Shown here piece by piece: positions 9,704-21,036 of a DNA stretch of 64,000 nt; the stretch's first letter is position 1; each line of letters begins with the position of its first letter. The position numbers and the translations under genes were made by a program. Under the pieces are notes generated by a model. That model worked only from the letters and a program-made list of their open reading frames with translations, ran no database searches and was not told where the DNA came from. The stretch is taken from NCBI RefSeq assembly GCF_002127325.2, contig NC_035433.2:88777350-88841349 (forward strand), written 5' to 3'. The DNA is from Helianthus annuus (taxonomy: Eukaryota; Streptophyta; Magnoliopsida; Asterales; Asteraceae).

Positions 9704-10402
9704 TATAACTGGTAGCTGATTCTGTAAAATTTTAATAAAGTATTAAAACAGTTGCAAAGTTGTTAATTTGTTTGAGAACAAAATTAGTCACAAAGTTAAA
9801 AAATAGAAATTGAAATTGGCTGTAAGTTTAATGACAAGATATTTGAGTCGCTAAATCTGTCGTAAATAGTGAGCGACAAAGCTTTTGCGACAAAAATTGG
9901 CCGTAAACTCCAAAACAACCTTTTATTTGGTATTTTTACCTTGTTTTATCCAAGAAAACAAAAACCTTTTCTTTGTTGGTTACCAAATCCATTAATTAAT
10001 GGATTAAACCATCTCGTGGATCCACTAAATAAGCCCACCAGACTCTTGCCATCTTATTCCAATGGTTTAGAAGCCCAATTCTAAATGGGTATCCAAACAA
10101 ACCCAATTATATACAAGTTATGTGTATTGATACCTTAATTAGTAAACCAAAACCAATAACTATACCAAACCTTATTAATATTAAAACGAGCATGCACTCC
10201 CGTATCTCGTAACTCATTTAATAAATAACAAGATTAACTTAGTCGACAAGTCAATTCAATGCCACTAAAATATGTTGAAAAATTACCATCTTCTTCCGAT
10301 GTTGTGTCTTACTGATAGACCCCTAGTGTGTCGGGTGACACCCCCTAAAGTCGGTATTACGATTCATCCTAGAAGTCTTCTACTTGGCTTTTCTGTTGTT
10401 GG
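9704..10402. other. Non-coding DNA left of the nested retrotransposon block
   Basis: Contains GTCGCTAAATCTGTCGTAAA and GCGACAAA motifs (9850-9905) resembling CACTA subterminal repeats, but no terminus. No gene is visible; 10398-10402 (GTTGG) is the target duplication of the adjoining gypsy element. Confidence 0.45.
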
Positions 10403-10411
10403 TGTAACACC

Positions 10412-11050
10412 TGTTGGTGCACTTGTGTCTGTACTTTGTCTGTATTCGGTCTATATGTAAACGATGTCCAAGTTAGCCTTGTAAGTTTGACCAAGTCAAC
10501 TATCCTCCTAGTTTGACTTGGCCAAACAGTTGGTAAATATTGAAAGATGTTCTCTGTCGAAGGATAGCCTCGAAGGATATTGTTGATCCTTCGAGGTGCT
10601 TGAAAGATATGCTTCGAATGATTAGACCTCGAAAGGTGATCTTTCGAGGTCCTTGCTGATCCTTCGAAAGCACTATATCCGAAAGATGATCCTTCGGACC
10701 ATCTATCGGATCCTTCGACCAGACATCATGGGCTGGGTATATATATACCCATGCAGTGTTGTGTTTAGAAGAGAGATGCACACTTAGAGAGACAGACAAG
10801 AGTGGAGAGCATTCTGTCCGAAACACACACACACACACTTTGAGAGTTTGCAAACTGATTGTAAACATTGTGCTTGTAACCGGAAACTTTCTACGTATTA
10901 ATACAAGTGGTGTTAATCGTTGAGTCTTGTGTGTTCTTGTGTTTGTTCTTGCATCATCCCGGTTTGCTCGCTAGCTTGGATTCCGCACTCGCTAGTGAGT
11001 TTGTATAACAAGGTTTAGGTTTGTTCTCGATCCTCCGAGAGGGACCTACA
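10412..11050 (+). repeat. Copia 5' LTR
   Basis: 639 bp, TGTTGG...CCTACA. Contains many TCCTTCGA / TCTTTCGA motifs in both orientations (10555-10720), a TATATATA box near 10738, and (AC)n at 10827-10842. It carries the element's promoter; R/U5 boundaries are not resolvable here. Confidence 0.95.
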
Positions 11051-11052
11051 AG

Positions 11053-11064
11053 TGGTATCAGAGC
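11053..11064 (+). other. Copia primer-binding site
   Basis: TGGTATCAGAGC, complementary to the 3' end of initiator tRNA-Met, two bases after the 5' LTR. Confidence 0.95.
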
Positions 11065-11946
11065 TTGGCTCTTTACCTTGTTTAAAACCGGTTTGTTCGA
11101 GTTCTTGGTGTGTTTGAACACTTGGTTTAGCACCCGTTTTTGGTGGTTTTCTTGCTTGTTTAAACTGAAAAACGGTTTCTAAACCTTCGGGAGTGTTCAA
11201 GGTTGGGTTGGGTAACTTGAAAACTTGTTTTTAAGTGACTTTGATTTTTCCGGTCATATTCCGATTATCATTCCGGTGAACTGGTTGAGGATAAGGTTGC
11301 CTATTTTTAGTAAACTTTTTGAAAGTCAAAAAGTTTGGTGAAAAGTTGTTGGCAGACCATATCCTTTCTGCCGAAAGTTGGTACACCAACCTGTCACTTT
11401 TCTCACCAACCCATCAGTACTTTTGTCAGTGTGTCAGACTGTCGAAAGATAACTTTCGATCTCGAAGGATCATCCTTCGATCAAGGAGATTCGAAAGATA
11501 ACCATCCTTCGAACATCTTTCGAAGTCAGTGTGTTATCCTTCGAGTCAAGGAATCTTTTCGATAGATACATCCTTCGAGTTACTGTTCATTACGAAAGAT
11601 AAGGATCCTTCGTGTTGGGTGAATCTTTCAAGGTTATCTTTCGAGGTTATTGTTCGAGCCATCAACAGTGATCCTTCGAACACTGTTGATTCTTCGAACA
11701 AGTGTCATCTTTCGAGACCTGTGTTCGAAACATAAGGAGAATCTTTCGAAATCATCTTTCGAAAGATAAGGATCCTTCGTATAGTCAATCTTTCGAAGTC
11801 AATCCTTCGAAGTCTTTGTTCGAAACTCAACAAGGATCTTTCGAACCTTGTTGATCATTCGAACAAGTATTGATCTTTCGAACAGGTTGCATCTTTCGAT
11901 TCATATCTGTTTTTGCACTTAACAGTTTGTGGTGTGTAGGATCAAA
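11065..11946 (+). other. Copia 5' untranslated leader with a TTCGA-motif array
   Basis: About 880 bp of leader. From about 11440 to 11905 it contains dozens of copies of a short motif (ATCTTTCGA, ATCCTTCGA, TTCGAAAGAT, TTCGAACA) in both orientations, the same motif as in the LTR. The last bases before gag (TTTGTGGTGTGTAG) could also serve as a 3' splice site. Confidence 0.7.
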
Positions 11947-14900
11947 ATGAGCTGTACAAGTCCTTGGGATTGGAGTACGGATCCACAACCAGATCTAAAA
12001 CAGATGTCGATGGCTGAATATATGACGAGTACCATACCTAAACAACAACAATCAATTAGTCCAAGTCAATGGGCTTTAGTATCCAATCAAAGTCAAAGCA
12101 TTCAAAACCTTTTGATCAGTGAAAGCGAAACGGGCAGTAACAATTGTCCACCAAAGCTAAATCATATGAATGAGTTTCCATCATGGAAAAACCGTTTTCA
12201 CACGTATGTCCAAGGACAAAGCACCGATCTTTGGACGTGTTTCATAAATGCATTCAATGAAGATCTGGAGACTGCTGCGTCCACTTCTGAGGGTTATGCC
12301 AATATGCTTGAAAAAGACAAGAAGGCTTATGAATTGGAGAAAAAGGCCTTTGCCACACTTACTCAAGCACTCAACAAAGACATCTACCATCAGTTCTCAT
12401 ACTGCAAGTCTACGAAAGCATTGTGGGATGCCTTAGTTGCTAGAGGAGAAGGCAATGCAGCTGCTCGAAAATCTCGGCATGATTTGTTGAAGAAAGAGTT
12501 TGAATCCTTTCAGTTTTTGGAAAACGAGACTCTGAATGATATGATCACACGTTTCTATCATTTGATTAGTGAAATGTGTGCTTATGGAGTTGTCTCTACT
12601 CAACCAGACATGGTGAGTAGATTTGCTGACGCCTTACCTCCAAAGTGGAGTTCTTTCATTGAACTGTTGAAGCATACTGGAACTCTAGACAGGGTTAATA
12701 TCTACGAGTTCATTCAGAAACTGGAACACAAAAATGATGAAGAAATCAGGAAAGCCAGGAGAGCTCCCGCCCCTCAAAATACAGAAATGTATCTTCCGGG
12801 TTTCGATGCTCTAGCTAGAGCAGCTGCAGCCCAGCAACCTAAACTGCAGACTGCATTTGTCTCCAACACAAGTTCCTTTCCATTTCCTCAATCAACAGCT
12901 GCTCCACCACAACCTCAATTTGATCCGAGGTCTTACATTCCTGTTCCAACACAGCCACAACCACAACCTCAACAACAACAACAGCAAGCTCACTATACAA
13001 GCAATCCTCAACCTCAACCCCAAAATCATCACACAATCCGAGTCGACAACTCAAATCTTTCACACCTTAGCATTGAAGTTGCTAAGGAACATATGGAGAT
13101 TATCAACACCATGGTCAGTGCATACTGTGGTTTGGTAGCAGGTCAGCTTGGAAACATCAACATGACCAATGAAGATTATGATCAGATCGACAAGGAAGAA
13201 ATGGAGTTGATGGATATTAAATGGGCTTTTGCTAGTGCGGTTAGAAGGGCAAAAGACTTCATGGCACGAACTGGAAGAACTTCGTTGGAAGGAAAGAAAA
13301 ACACGAAGTATGGGTTTGATATTAATGCCGTCACGTGCTTTAACTGTGGCGAGAAAGGGCACTTTAAACGTGAGTGCACTCGACCAACAAAACACGGCAA
13401 TCACAACCCTTTCAGAAACCAGACGAATGTGAATGCCCAACAAGAAAACCGTGAACGGAGAATGGTGGCAGTGAACAACAATCAGGGACAGCCTGGAACT
13501 GCAAATCACAATCGGGCTTTGGCTGTTCAAGCTGATGAAGGATGTGACTGGTCAGTTCAGTTTGGTGAAGGTGATCAGGGAAGTGGAACAGCCCTGTATG
13601 CTAAGGTTATCAAGCATGTTCATAAAGAAGAATCTTCTGGAAGCGATGACAGTTCTGGTTATTCTGGAAGTTCGGATGAGGAAGGCTCTGTTTCTGGGGA
13701 TAATCACTCAGAGCCTGATGAGAAGGAGGAAGGAGATGATGATATTCAGGAGCTACTGAATGAAGCTGATGAGCTTAAATGTCAGAAATCAATTCTGATT
13801 AGGAAGGCTGCTGCTACATCAACGGAAATGGAAAAGCTATTTTCTGAAGATGGAGCTTTTTCTTTTCAAACTGCCTTTATGGCAAATGGTTCAGCCTCTA
13901 CTAGTCAGGTAAATTCTGAACCCCCTGCCCCTAGTATTTGTAACTCATGTGCTGAAATGAAGCTTGAATCAGAAAAGCTTCATAGTCATAATCAAAATTT
14001 GGTTATTGAACTGTCGAAATGCAAAGAGGCAAACATGGCTTTAACCCGGAATGAAAAGGAATTTAAATCTGTAATAGAGACATTAAAGAAAAATGTATCC
14101 GAGGTTAACAAAGTAGTTTACCACAAACAAGTAAGTATAAACGAATACATTAACCTTGTGGAAGAAACTAAAAAGCAATTAGCCATTGCCCAATGCGAAC
14201 ATGATGCGATCAAACAGAAATTGGATAGTTATTCTAACTCCCAATTTGTGCTTGATCACATCATCGATGTTCAACAACTAAAGGGAAATCAAAAAGGCAT
14301 AGGGTATAATAAATGTACGCCCCCCTTGATGAACAACTATACCAAGATGCCTGATGAGGAAGAAATGCCTCGGTATGAACCCAGTGTGCCTCTTGATGTT
14401 GAGGAGTTTACTACTGGCCTTGGGTTCAAACCGGACAATTCTTCAAACACAACCTCTAAGGAACAAGAAACTTCACCATCCATGAAGCAAAGTCCTCCAA
14501 TTATCGAGGACTATGAGACATCGGATGATGAATCAGAAATGGCTGTAAGTGATCAGGATAAATCACTTAGCAAGATGAAGGGAGTAGATATTCCACGAGA
14601 GAATCACATCCTTTGTGATCCTGATACTCCTGAGGTTCCATCTGTTAAGAAGCAAGTGATTGATCCTGTCAAAGTTGATAAGCCAGGTGTGTCTACTGTT
14701 AAAAGCAGTAATGTGTTGTACACTTTGGTTGGAGATAATAAAATCTACTCAGATCATGTTTTTCCAATTAAAAATGTAAATAAATCTTTGATTGACAAAG
14801 TCTTTGAAGACAATACAAACAAATTTTTGGGAAAAACACTTCCGGGAATTGTGGTAACACAATGTGATCCAATTCCTAAGGCTGAGATTAGAAAACAGTT

Positions 14901-15684
14901 TAGTAATCAAAAATCTCCAACCACTCAACAACATACTGCTTCTAAGGGTAAACAACAACAACGAGTTCCAAAGCCAAAGGCTAAGGTTGAATCAAAAGGA
15001 GCTCGTTACATGAAGAAAGGAAAAGATGTTAAATTTGTAGCATCAAAAGGTACAGATAAAATTGAGACTTTTGAAAACAAATCAAACACTGATTTTGTAC
15101 AACAAGTCAAGATTTTGAAACGTAACAGTGATAACAATTACACCCAACACACAAACGGGTGTGATGAAAGAGCAAGTACCTCAGGTTCTACAGGTTCAAC
15201 ATCTGGTAGTCGATCAAGTTCTCCTAAGTCTGTTGAAAGGAGAACTTGTTTCAAATGTGGAGAAATTGGGCACAATATCAGAAACTGCCCAAATGCTCCA
15301 AAGAAGAAATTGGTTGAAAAAGCTCCACCTGAAACAGTTCACCCTCAACGTCGATCAGTTTCACCTAAACATGATAAACGAACTGTGAAAGAACAAGAAA
15401 CTAAACAACGACGTAAGAACATAAAAACTGTTGAAAAGGCTTTAAAAACTGAAGTTCAAACAGTTAAAAGGAAACCAAGTGTATCACAACCTGTAAAACC
15501 AGAAACTTCAAAAATTGTTTATAAAAATAAATCTGGCAGGCCAAATCAAACTTGGTTACCTAAGTCGGGTGACAATTCAGGGGGAGCAGTTGTTCTTGAA
15601 AACCATCAAGAGATCGAGCTCACGTTTCGTGATGCCAAGGGACGACCCAAGACCACTAAGGCTTGGGTCCCCATTCTCAACTGA
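11947..15684 (+). CDS. gag: Copia Gag polyprotein with two CCHC zinc knuckles
   Basis: The frame opens at 11929 with no ATG; the first ATG is 11947, giving 1245 aa. Gag packages element RNA into virus-like particles in the cytoplasm. Visible: N-terminal UBN2/retrotransposon-gag-like region (WTCFINAFNEDL, YCKSTKALWDALVARGEGN, LNDMITRFYHLISEM), a Gln/Pro-rich linker (about 330-370), first zinc knuckle CFNCGEKGHFKREC (464-477), an acidic Ser/Asp/Glu segment (about 560-600), Lys/Glu-rich probably coiled-coil sequence (about 670-760), a Lys-rich region, and a second knuckle CFKCGEIGHNIRNC (1101-1114). Two knuckles flanking a long spacer are usual for Sirevirus Gag. It ends in TGA 14 nt before the pol frame opens. 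Fully open, so possibly functional. Confidence 0.9.
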   Translation: MSCTSPWDWSTDPQPDLKQMSMAEYMTSTIPKQQQSISPSQWALVSNQSQSIQNLLISESETGSNNCPPKLNHMNEFPSWKNRFHTYVQGQSTDLWTCFINAFNEDLETAASTSEGYANMLEKDKKAYELEKKAFATLTQALNKDIYHQFSYCKSTKALWDALVARGEGNAAARKSRHDLLKKEFESFQFLENETLNDMITRFYHLISEMCAYGVVSTQPDMVSRFADALPPKWSSFIELLKHTGTLDRVNIYEFIQKLEHKNDEEIRKARRAPAPQNTEMYLPGFDALARAAAAQQPKLQTAFVSNTSSFPFPQSTAAPPQPQFDPRSYIPVPTQPQPQPQQQQQQAHYTSNPQPQPQNHHTIRVDNSNLSHLSIEVAKEHMEIINTMVSAYCGLVAGQLGNINMTNEDYDQIDKEEMELMDIKWAFASAVRRAKDFMARTGRTSLEGKKNTKYGFDINAVTCFNCGEKGHFKRECTRPTKHGNHNPFRNQTNVNAQQENRERRMVAVNNNQGQPGTANHNRALAVQADEGCDWSVQFGEGDQGSGTALYAKVIKHVHKEESSGSDDSSGYSGSSDEEGSVSGDNHSEPDEKEEGDDDIQELLNEADELKCQKSILIRKAAATSTEMEKLFSEDGAFSFQTAFMANGSASTSQVNSEPPAPSICNSCAEMKLESEKLHSHNQNLVIELSKCKEANMALTRNEKEFKSVIETLKKNVSEVNKVVYHKQVSINEYINLVEETKKQLAIAQCEHDAIKQKLDSYSNSQFVLDHIIDVQQLKGNQKGIGYNKCTPPLMNNYTKMPDEEEMPRYEPSVPLDVEEFTTGLGFKPDNSSNTTSKEQETSPSMKQSPPIIEDYETSDDESEMAVSDQDKSLSKMKGVDIPRENHILCDPDTPEVPSVKKQVIDPVKVDKPGVSTVKSSNVLYTLVGDNKIYSDHVFPIKNVNKSLIDKVFEDNTNKFLGKTLPGIVVTQCDPIPKAEIRKQFSNQKSPTTQQHTASKGKQQQRVPKPKAKVESKGARYMKKGKDVKFVASKGTDKIETFENKSNTDFVQQVKILKRNSDNNYTQHTNGCDERASTSGSTGSTSGSRSSSPKSVERRTCFKCGEIGHNIRNCPNAPKKKLVEKAPPETVHPQRRSVSPKHDKRTVKEQETKQRRKNIKTVEKALKTEVQTVKRKPSVSQPVKPETSKIVYKNKSGRPNQTWLPKSGDNSGGAVVLENHQEIELTFRDAKGRPKTTKAWVPILN

Positions 15685-15697
15685 TGTGTTTAAATGA

Positions 15698-18600
15698 CAT
15701 GTGCAGGATGTTCTAGGAGGAACTATTAATAGTCATTGGATTGTTGATAGTGGAGCATCCAGGCACATGACTGGCGACTTACGGCTCCTGTATGACGTGA
15801 GAAATATTAGAGGAGGGTATGTTGCTTTTGCAGGTGATAAAGGTGGGTACATCACTGGAGAAGGAAGTATCTCCAATGGTATCGTGTGCTTTGATAAGAT
15901 CAATTATGTGAAGCAAATTGATCACAATCTTCTGAGTGTGTCGCAAATCTGCGATAAAAAATTCTCAGTGATTTTTGATGACGCTGGCTGCTATGTGCTG
16001 AAACCTGGATTCAAAATTCCACAAGAATGGATTCTCTTATCGGCTCCGAGAGTTAATGATCTTTATATTCTCGACATGAGCCAAGCGATTACTACATCTG
16101 CACAAGTCACTTGTTTTGTCTCAAAAGCCACAGAAAAGGAGTCTATATCTTGGCACAGAAGAATGGGACACATTCACTTGAGAAAGATGAACCATTTGGT
16201 GAAAAATAATCTTGTGAATGGTGTGCCTGTGAGAAGTTTTCATCTACAAGATATCTGTGTCTCGTGCCAAAAGGGGAAGCAAACAAAGAAGTCTCACCCT
16301 TTGAAGAAAATCAACACTGTCAGCATGCCTCTCGAACGTCTTCATATGGACCTTTTTGGACCTATGAAGCACAAGACAACGTTTGGTGATGCCTATTGTT
16401 TAGTAGTTACTGATGACTACTCTAGATTTTCTTGGGTATCTTTTATGGCACAAAAGAGTGAAACTCCTGGAATCCTCAAGGACCTTCTCACTATGTTGGA
16501 AAATCTCTATACGTTGAAAGTGAAAAGGATCCGAAGCGACAATGGAACTGAATTCAAGAATCAAGTTATGGATGAGTTTTGTACTTCTAAAGGCATTCTT
16601 CATGAGTACAGTTCTCGTTATACTCCACAACAAAATGGTGTCGCTGAGAGGAAGAATCGGACGATTATAGAAACTGCAAGAACAATGTTAGTAGAGTCGG
16701 AACTCCCTATTCAATTCTGGGGAGAGGCTGTATCGGCTGCTTGCTACACGTTGAACAGAGTTCTTACAGTTAAGAGACATGGCAAGACTTGCTTCGAACT
16801 CCTTCAGAAAAGGAAACCGGATCTTTCTTACCTTGAACCGTTTGGTGCTCCTTGTACTATGATTGAGCCAGATGGAAAGTTTGGTGCAAGAGCTATCGAG
16901 GGTTTCATCCTTGGATATGCTACTCCGAATTTTCGTGTTTGGAATCTAGCTACCAAAAAGATTGAGCTATGGAGTGAAGTTAGGGTTCAAAGGTACACGA
17001 GTCCTGTTAGGGCTCCGGGTGATCCGTGGATGTTCGATTATGATGGGCTATTTGACTCCTTCAATCTGCCAACCTTTGACGAAGAATCAGCAGCGGCTCG
17101 AATGTTGTTGGAAAGTGACAACGCTGCTGTCTCGCCACTGGTTAGACCTATTGTTGTTGACCCTCAAGCTTCTTCGTCAGTCAACAATATGGTTCAAAAT
17201 GAGGTTTATGAAGATGCTGCTGATTATAATGACTCTTCTGAAGATGATGAATATCATGATGCAGCCGAAGGATCTTCAGCTCCAGCTGCTCCTGTTCAAG
17301 GTGCTTCTGTAGATACACCTCATACGCAGAATGTAGACACTGCTGAAGGGAATGCATCCACCTCTACACACATTCCTGGTGTGGAGTTGGTTGTTGATCT
17401 TAATCTTACCAATTTGGGTATCAATGCACGTGTGCCAGATAATCCTGAAATGAGGATTCACGATACCCATCCCCAGCAGAACATAATAGGAGATGTCCAT
17501 CGCGGTGTGCAGACACGTAATCAGCTGAGAAACAACCGGAATGCTGGTTTGTATTCAGCTATAAGAGAATCTGGTCAACAAAATGACTGGTCCTTCGCAT
17601 GTTACGTGTCACAAGAAGAACCAAAGTCGTGGAAAGAAGCATTGAAAGATAGTGCTTGGGTTGAAGCCATGCAGGAAGAATTGCAGCAATTTCACAAGCT
17701 TGGTGTTTGGAAGCTTGTTGAAAAGCCTGAGAACTACAAGAAGATTGGCACTCGATGGGTCTTCAAATGCAAGAAAGACGACCGTGGAGTGGTTATTCGG
17801 AACAAAGCTCGTTTAGTCGTTCAAGGTTTTCGTCAGATAGAGGGGATCGACTACAACGAAGTCTATGCACCAGTTGCACGTCTGGAAGCTATTCGGATCT
17901 TTCTGGCTTATGCCTCATTCAAAGGATTCAAGGTTTACCAGATGGACGTCAAAAGTGCATTTCTACATGGTGTGGTTGAAGAAGAGGTATATGTCGAACA
18001 GCCTCCAGGTTTTGAAGATCCTGTTCATCCCGATCGGGTTTGGTTGCTCAACAAAGCTCTCTATGGTCTTCATCAAGCGCCACGAGCTTGGTATGCAACC
18101 TTATCTACATATCTGCTGGAGAACGGTTTTCGAAGAGGTCTTATCGATTGTACTCTCTTCATCAAAGAACAAGATGGAGATCTTCTTCTGGTACAGGTAT
18201 ATGTTGATGATATTATTTTTGGTTCTACTAATGATGTTTTGTGTAGGAATTTCGAGCGCATCATGCAGGATAAGTTCGAGATGAGTGCTATGGGGGAAAT
18301 GAATTTCTTTTTGGGCCTACAAGTGCAACAAACGGAGTCTGGGATATTCATCCATCAGACTAAATATGTTGGAGACATCTTGAGCCGGTTCCAGATGTCC
18401 GATGCAACGCCCATTGGTACCCCATTGCCAACTAATCACGGAATAACTCCTGACTTGAAGGGTGAACCTGTTAGTCCTTCATACTATCGCGCGATGATCG
18501 GATCCCTTATGTACCTCACAGCATCAAGGCCAGATATAATGTACCCAACGTGCCTACTTGCCAGATATCAAGTTAATCCGAAGGCCTCACATCTTGCAGC

Positions 18601-19147
18601 TGTCAAAAGGATTTTTCGTTATTTGAAGGCGTACCCCGACACCGGTCTGTGGTATCCTAGGGATAATAACTTTGACTTGGTCGCATTCAGTGATTCTGAT
18701 TTTGGCGGATGTAAAATCGACGGCAAATCGACAACGGCTGGATGTCAGTTTTTAGGAAATCGCCTAGTCACATGGCAGTGCAAGAAGCAGACGTGTGTCG
18801 CTACATCAACATGCGAAGCTGAATACATTGCTGCCTCAAGTTGTTGCTCACAAGTTCTTTGGATCCAACAACAATTGCGGGACTACGGTTTTGAATTCCT
18901 AACTACTCCTATTTACATTGATAATTCTGCTGCTTTAGATATCACTAAAAATCCTGTGCAGCATTCAAAGACCAAACACATCGAAATCAAATATCACTTC
19001 ATACGTGATTGCTTTGAGAAAAGGCTAATCGATGTTGTTAAGGTCCACACCGATGACCAACGTGCCGACTTATTTACCAAAGCTTTTGACAAATCTAGAT
19101 TTGACTTCTTATTATTGGTAAATGGCATTAAGGTCAAGCAAGAGTAA
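15698..19147 (+). CDS. pol: Copia Pol polyprotein: protease, integrase, reverse transcriptase, RNase H
   Basis: About 1150 codons, open throughout. Domains in Ty1/copia order: aspartic protease [14 protein letters not shown] near the start; GAG-pre-integrase zinc region ([10 protein letters not shown]...CVSCQKGKQ, about 150-200); integrase core with [16 protein letters not shown] and [10 protein letters not shown]; reverse transcriptase with [20 protein letters not shown] and the catalytic [10 protein letters not shown]; RNase H with [21 protein letters not shown] and IDNSAAL. All catalytic motifs look intact. The frame starts after a TGA at 15695 and has no ATG until within the protease, so it must be made by recoding or from a spliced RNA. 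It lies in the +1 frame relative to gag. Confidence 0.93.
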   Translation, partial: HVQDVLGGTINSHWIVDSGASRHMTGDLRLLYDVRNIRGGYVAFAGDKGGYITGEGSISNGIVCFDKINYVKQIDHNLLSVSQICDKKFSVIFDDAGCYVLKPGFKIPQEWILLSAPRVNDLYILDMSQAITTSAQVTCFVSKATEKESISWHRRMGHIHLRKMNHLVKNNLVNGVPVRSFHLQDICVSCQKGKQTKKSHPLKKINTVSMPLERLHMDLFGPMKHKTTFGDAYCLVVTDDYSRFSWVSFMAQKSETPGILKDLLTMLENLYTLKVKRIRSDNGTEFKNQVMDEFCTSKGILHEYSSRYTPQQNGVAERKNRTIIETARTMLVESELPIQFWGEAVSAACYTLNRVLTVKRHGKTCFELLQKRKPDLSYLEPFGAPCTMIEPDGKFGARAIEGFILGYATPNFRVWNLATKKIELWSEVRVQRYTSPVRAPGDPWMFDYDGLFDSFNLPTFDEESAAARMLLESDNAAVSPLVRPIVVDPQASSSVNNMVQNEVYEDAADYNDSSEDDEYHDAAEGSSAPAAPVQGASVDTPHTQNVDTAEGNASTSTHIPGVELVVDLNLTNLGINARVPDNPEMRIHDTHPQQNIIGDVHRGVQTRNQLRNNRNAGLYSAIRESGQQNDWSFACYVSQEEPKSWKEALKDSAWVEAMQEELQQFHKLGVWKLVEKPENYKKIGTRWVFKCKKDDRGVVIRNKARLVVQGFRQIEGIDYNEVYAPVARLEAIRIFLAYASFKGFKVYQMDVKSAFLHGVVEEEVYVEQPPGFEDPVHPDRVWLLNKALYGLHQAPRAWYATLSTYLLENGFRRGLIDCTLFIKEQDGDLLLVQVYVDDIIFGSTNDVLCRNFERIMQDKFEMSAMGEMNFFLGLQVQQTESGIFIHQTKYVGDILSRFQMSDATPIGTPLPTNHGITPDLKGEPVSPSYYRAMIGSLMYLTASRPDIMYPTCLLARYQVNPKASHLAAVKRIFRYLKAYPDTGLWYPRDNNFDLVAFSDSDFGGCKIDGKSTTAGCQFLGNRLVTWQCKKQTCVATSTCEAEYIAASSCCSQVLWIQQQLRDYGFEFLTTPIYIDNSAALDITKNPVQHSKTKHIEIKYHFIRDCFEKRLIDVVKVHTDDQRADLFTKAFDKSRFDFLLLVNGIKVKQE

Positions 19148-21036
19148 ACCAACATCGGAAAATCATTTTTGTAAATATCTTTGTGTTTTAAATTTATCTT
19201 AGTTTATTGATTTTAGGGGGAGTAAATCCAAAAATCTGAAAATCCAAAAACATCGAAAAATTTCAAAAACCACAAAAACAATAGAAAATCAAAAATGAGT
19301 TTCCTGGCGAGCAAAAGAGAAAATGATAGTACATCAGTGGTCTATCCAAACCTCTTTAAACCTTAAATGAAAAACGATAAGCAGCTCTATATAAGATGTA
19401 TCGGTAGGCTCACAATCATTTTAAAGTGTGCAGGGTGATATAAATCTTAATCGACTGAAGACCAGGTGGGAACCATTCATTGGCATATGGTCTTAGTACC
19501 GAAATTTCGTTTGATAGATTGCCGAGGTTCTGAGATATTCGGTCTTTATGCTGCTTATCATCTGGGTATCATGGTTGTATCTTTTACCGAAAAATAACGG
19601 GGACGCAAGTCTAGATCTTCCATGATACTATACATACGTGTACATATTACATACTGCATTCGACCTCAATAAGTGATAAACAATCACATGTCCAAATCAA
19701 ATAAGTGATAAAATATCACATTTATCCGGGTGTCAAGTTCGTCTCTCTGCTGTACGGAAGTACTGACCTGTTCATGGACTTGCACCTGTGCCCTCATGCA
19801 TTCGAAAATCAAGTTCCTCATCAATAAGTGATTATATCACATAGGGCTTGTTTTCAAATCAAAATAAGTGAGTATCTCACAATTTATACGGTCAAACAGA
19901 TGATAATCGGTATACTCACCGGTAAGATGAACTCTCGTGCATACCTTGATACGGGAATGTGTCGTGATGTGGATGAACACCGGTCGGTAAGTATAAATCA
20001 TACCTTAACGTATCCCCTCGCCATGATTACATCTGATAAGTTGAGCTTAAGTGGACAACAATACCGATAATTGTTATAGGATGCTTATCTTAATGTTAAC
20101 TAACTGAACAACAAGAGTGTTTTGGCATGACCGTACACTGATATGATTCTCTTACCCTCGAAACTCGCAAAAAGAATGTTTGTATATATTTATTTACTGC
20201 TTAACTTTTATTGTTTTTCTTTTAAACAGTTTCGTCGTTTGGTGCATATCAGCACGACATTAGCGGTGATGTCGTTTGATAACACTCAAAGGATTTTAAA
20301 TTGTTGTCTTTTAATTTCAAAAATACCAAAAAGATTTTAGGCGTGTTTTAATATAAACTTTATAAAAGCCAAAAAGATTTTCTTTCTACTTTATTTTCGA
20401 TCGTACGATGTTGGAGCTCGAGTCTTCGTTACCTGAAACCTGAACGAAAACCGAATTGACTAAATCTTCATAAACGGTCGAAATTTGCAAGTTTTGAAAG
20501 TTAAAGACTAAAATTGACAAATTTATTAAACTTTCAAACTGTCGGACGGTGTTTGATTGTGACATGGTCATTCGTGTGTCATTTGTTTATGTTAACTATA
20601 TTCCAAGCAGTTGTTCTCATTACGCGTTTAGATTTCTTGCATGTGCAGATTCTAAAGGCTAGGAGAACATGGTCGATGACAAGCTTTGGAATGAAGACAC
20701 GACGTGAAGGCACTCAAACGATGAAGATGATCGAGTTGCCGCTGGCCATCATCAACACCACAAGGATCTCACTTCATAAAGATCAAGTCATTCACGAGCA
20801 TAACTCAAGGGGGAGCTTATGTTAAGGGGGAGTTTGTCAACACACTTCCTACATGATACGGGTAGTTTGTTGATACACTCTCTGCTTTCAAGACGTGAAG
20901 ACTTTGAAGATCCTCCGACATTGAAGACTTGAAAGGACATCAGAGTTTTGAGAACTCGAAGACCAAAGACCATCGAAGTTCGAGACGAGTCTACAACTAT
21001 AGAAGATAAAGACAAAGCTACAGCCAAGGGGGAGTT
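19148..21036 (+). other. Copia post-pol region with hairpin motifs and several polypurine tracts
   Basis: About 1.9 kb without a convincing reading frame (some Sireviruses carry an env-like gene here; none is visible). AATAAGTGAT...ATCACA palindromes recur at about 19670, 19705, 19820 and 19860. Polypurine-like GGGGGAG occurs at 19216, 20808, 20825 and 21028; the last, CCAAGGGGGAGTT, abuts the 3' LTR and is the likely plus-strand primer. Reiterated GGGGGAG tracts are a known Sirevirus feature. Confidence 0.75.

Noticed and set aside
10500..10868. 122-codon antisense frame in the copia LTR (also at 21125-21493)
   Set aside because: It occurs identically in both LTRs because they are duplicates. 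It lies opposite the LTR promoter and matches no known family.
13060..13530. 156-codon antisense frame within copia gag
   Set aside because: A shadow of the gag coding strand, with no recognised domain and no independent promoter context.
19148..21036. An env-like gene downstream of copia pol
   Set aside because: No frame above about 100 codons and no signal or membrane segments in a continuous frame.
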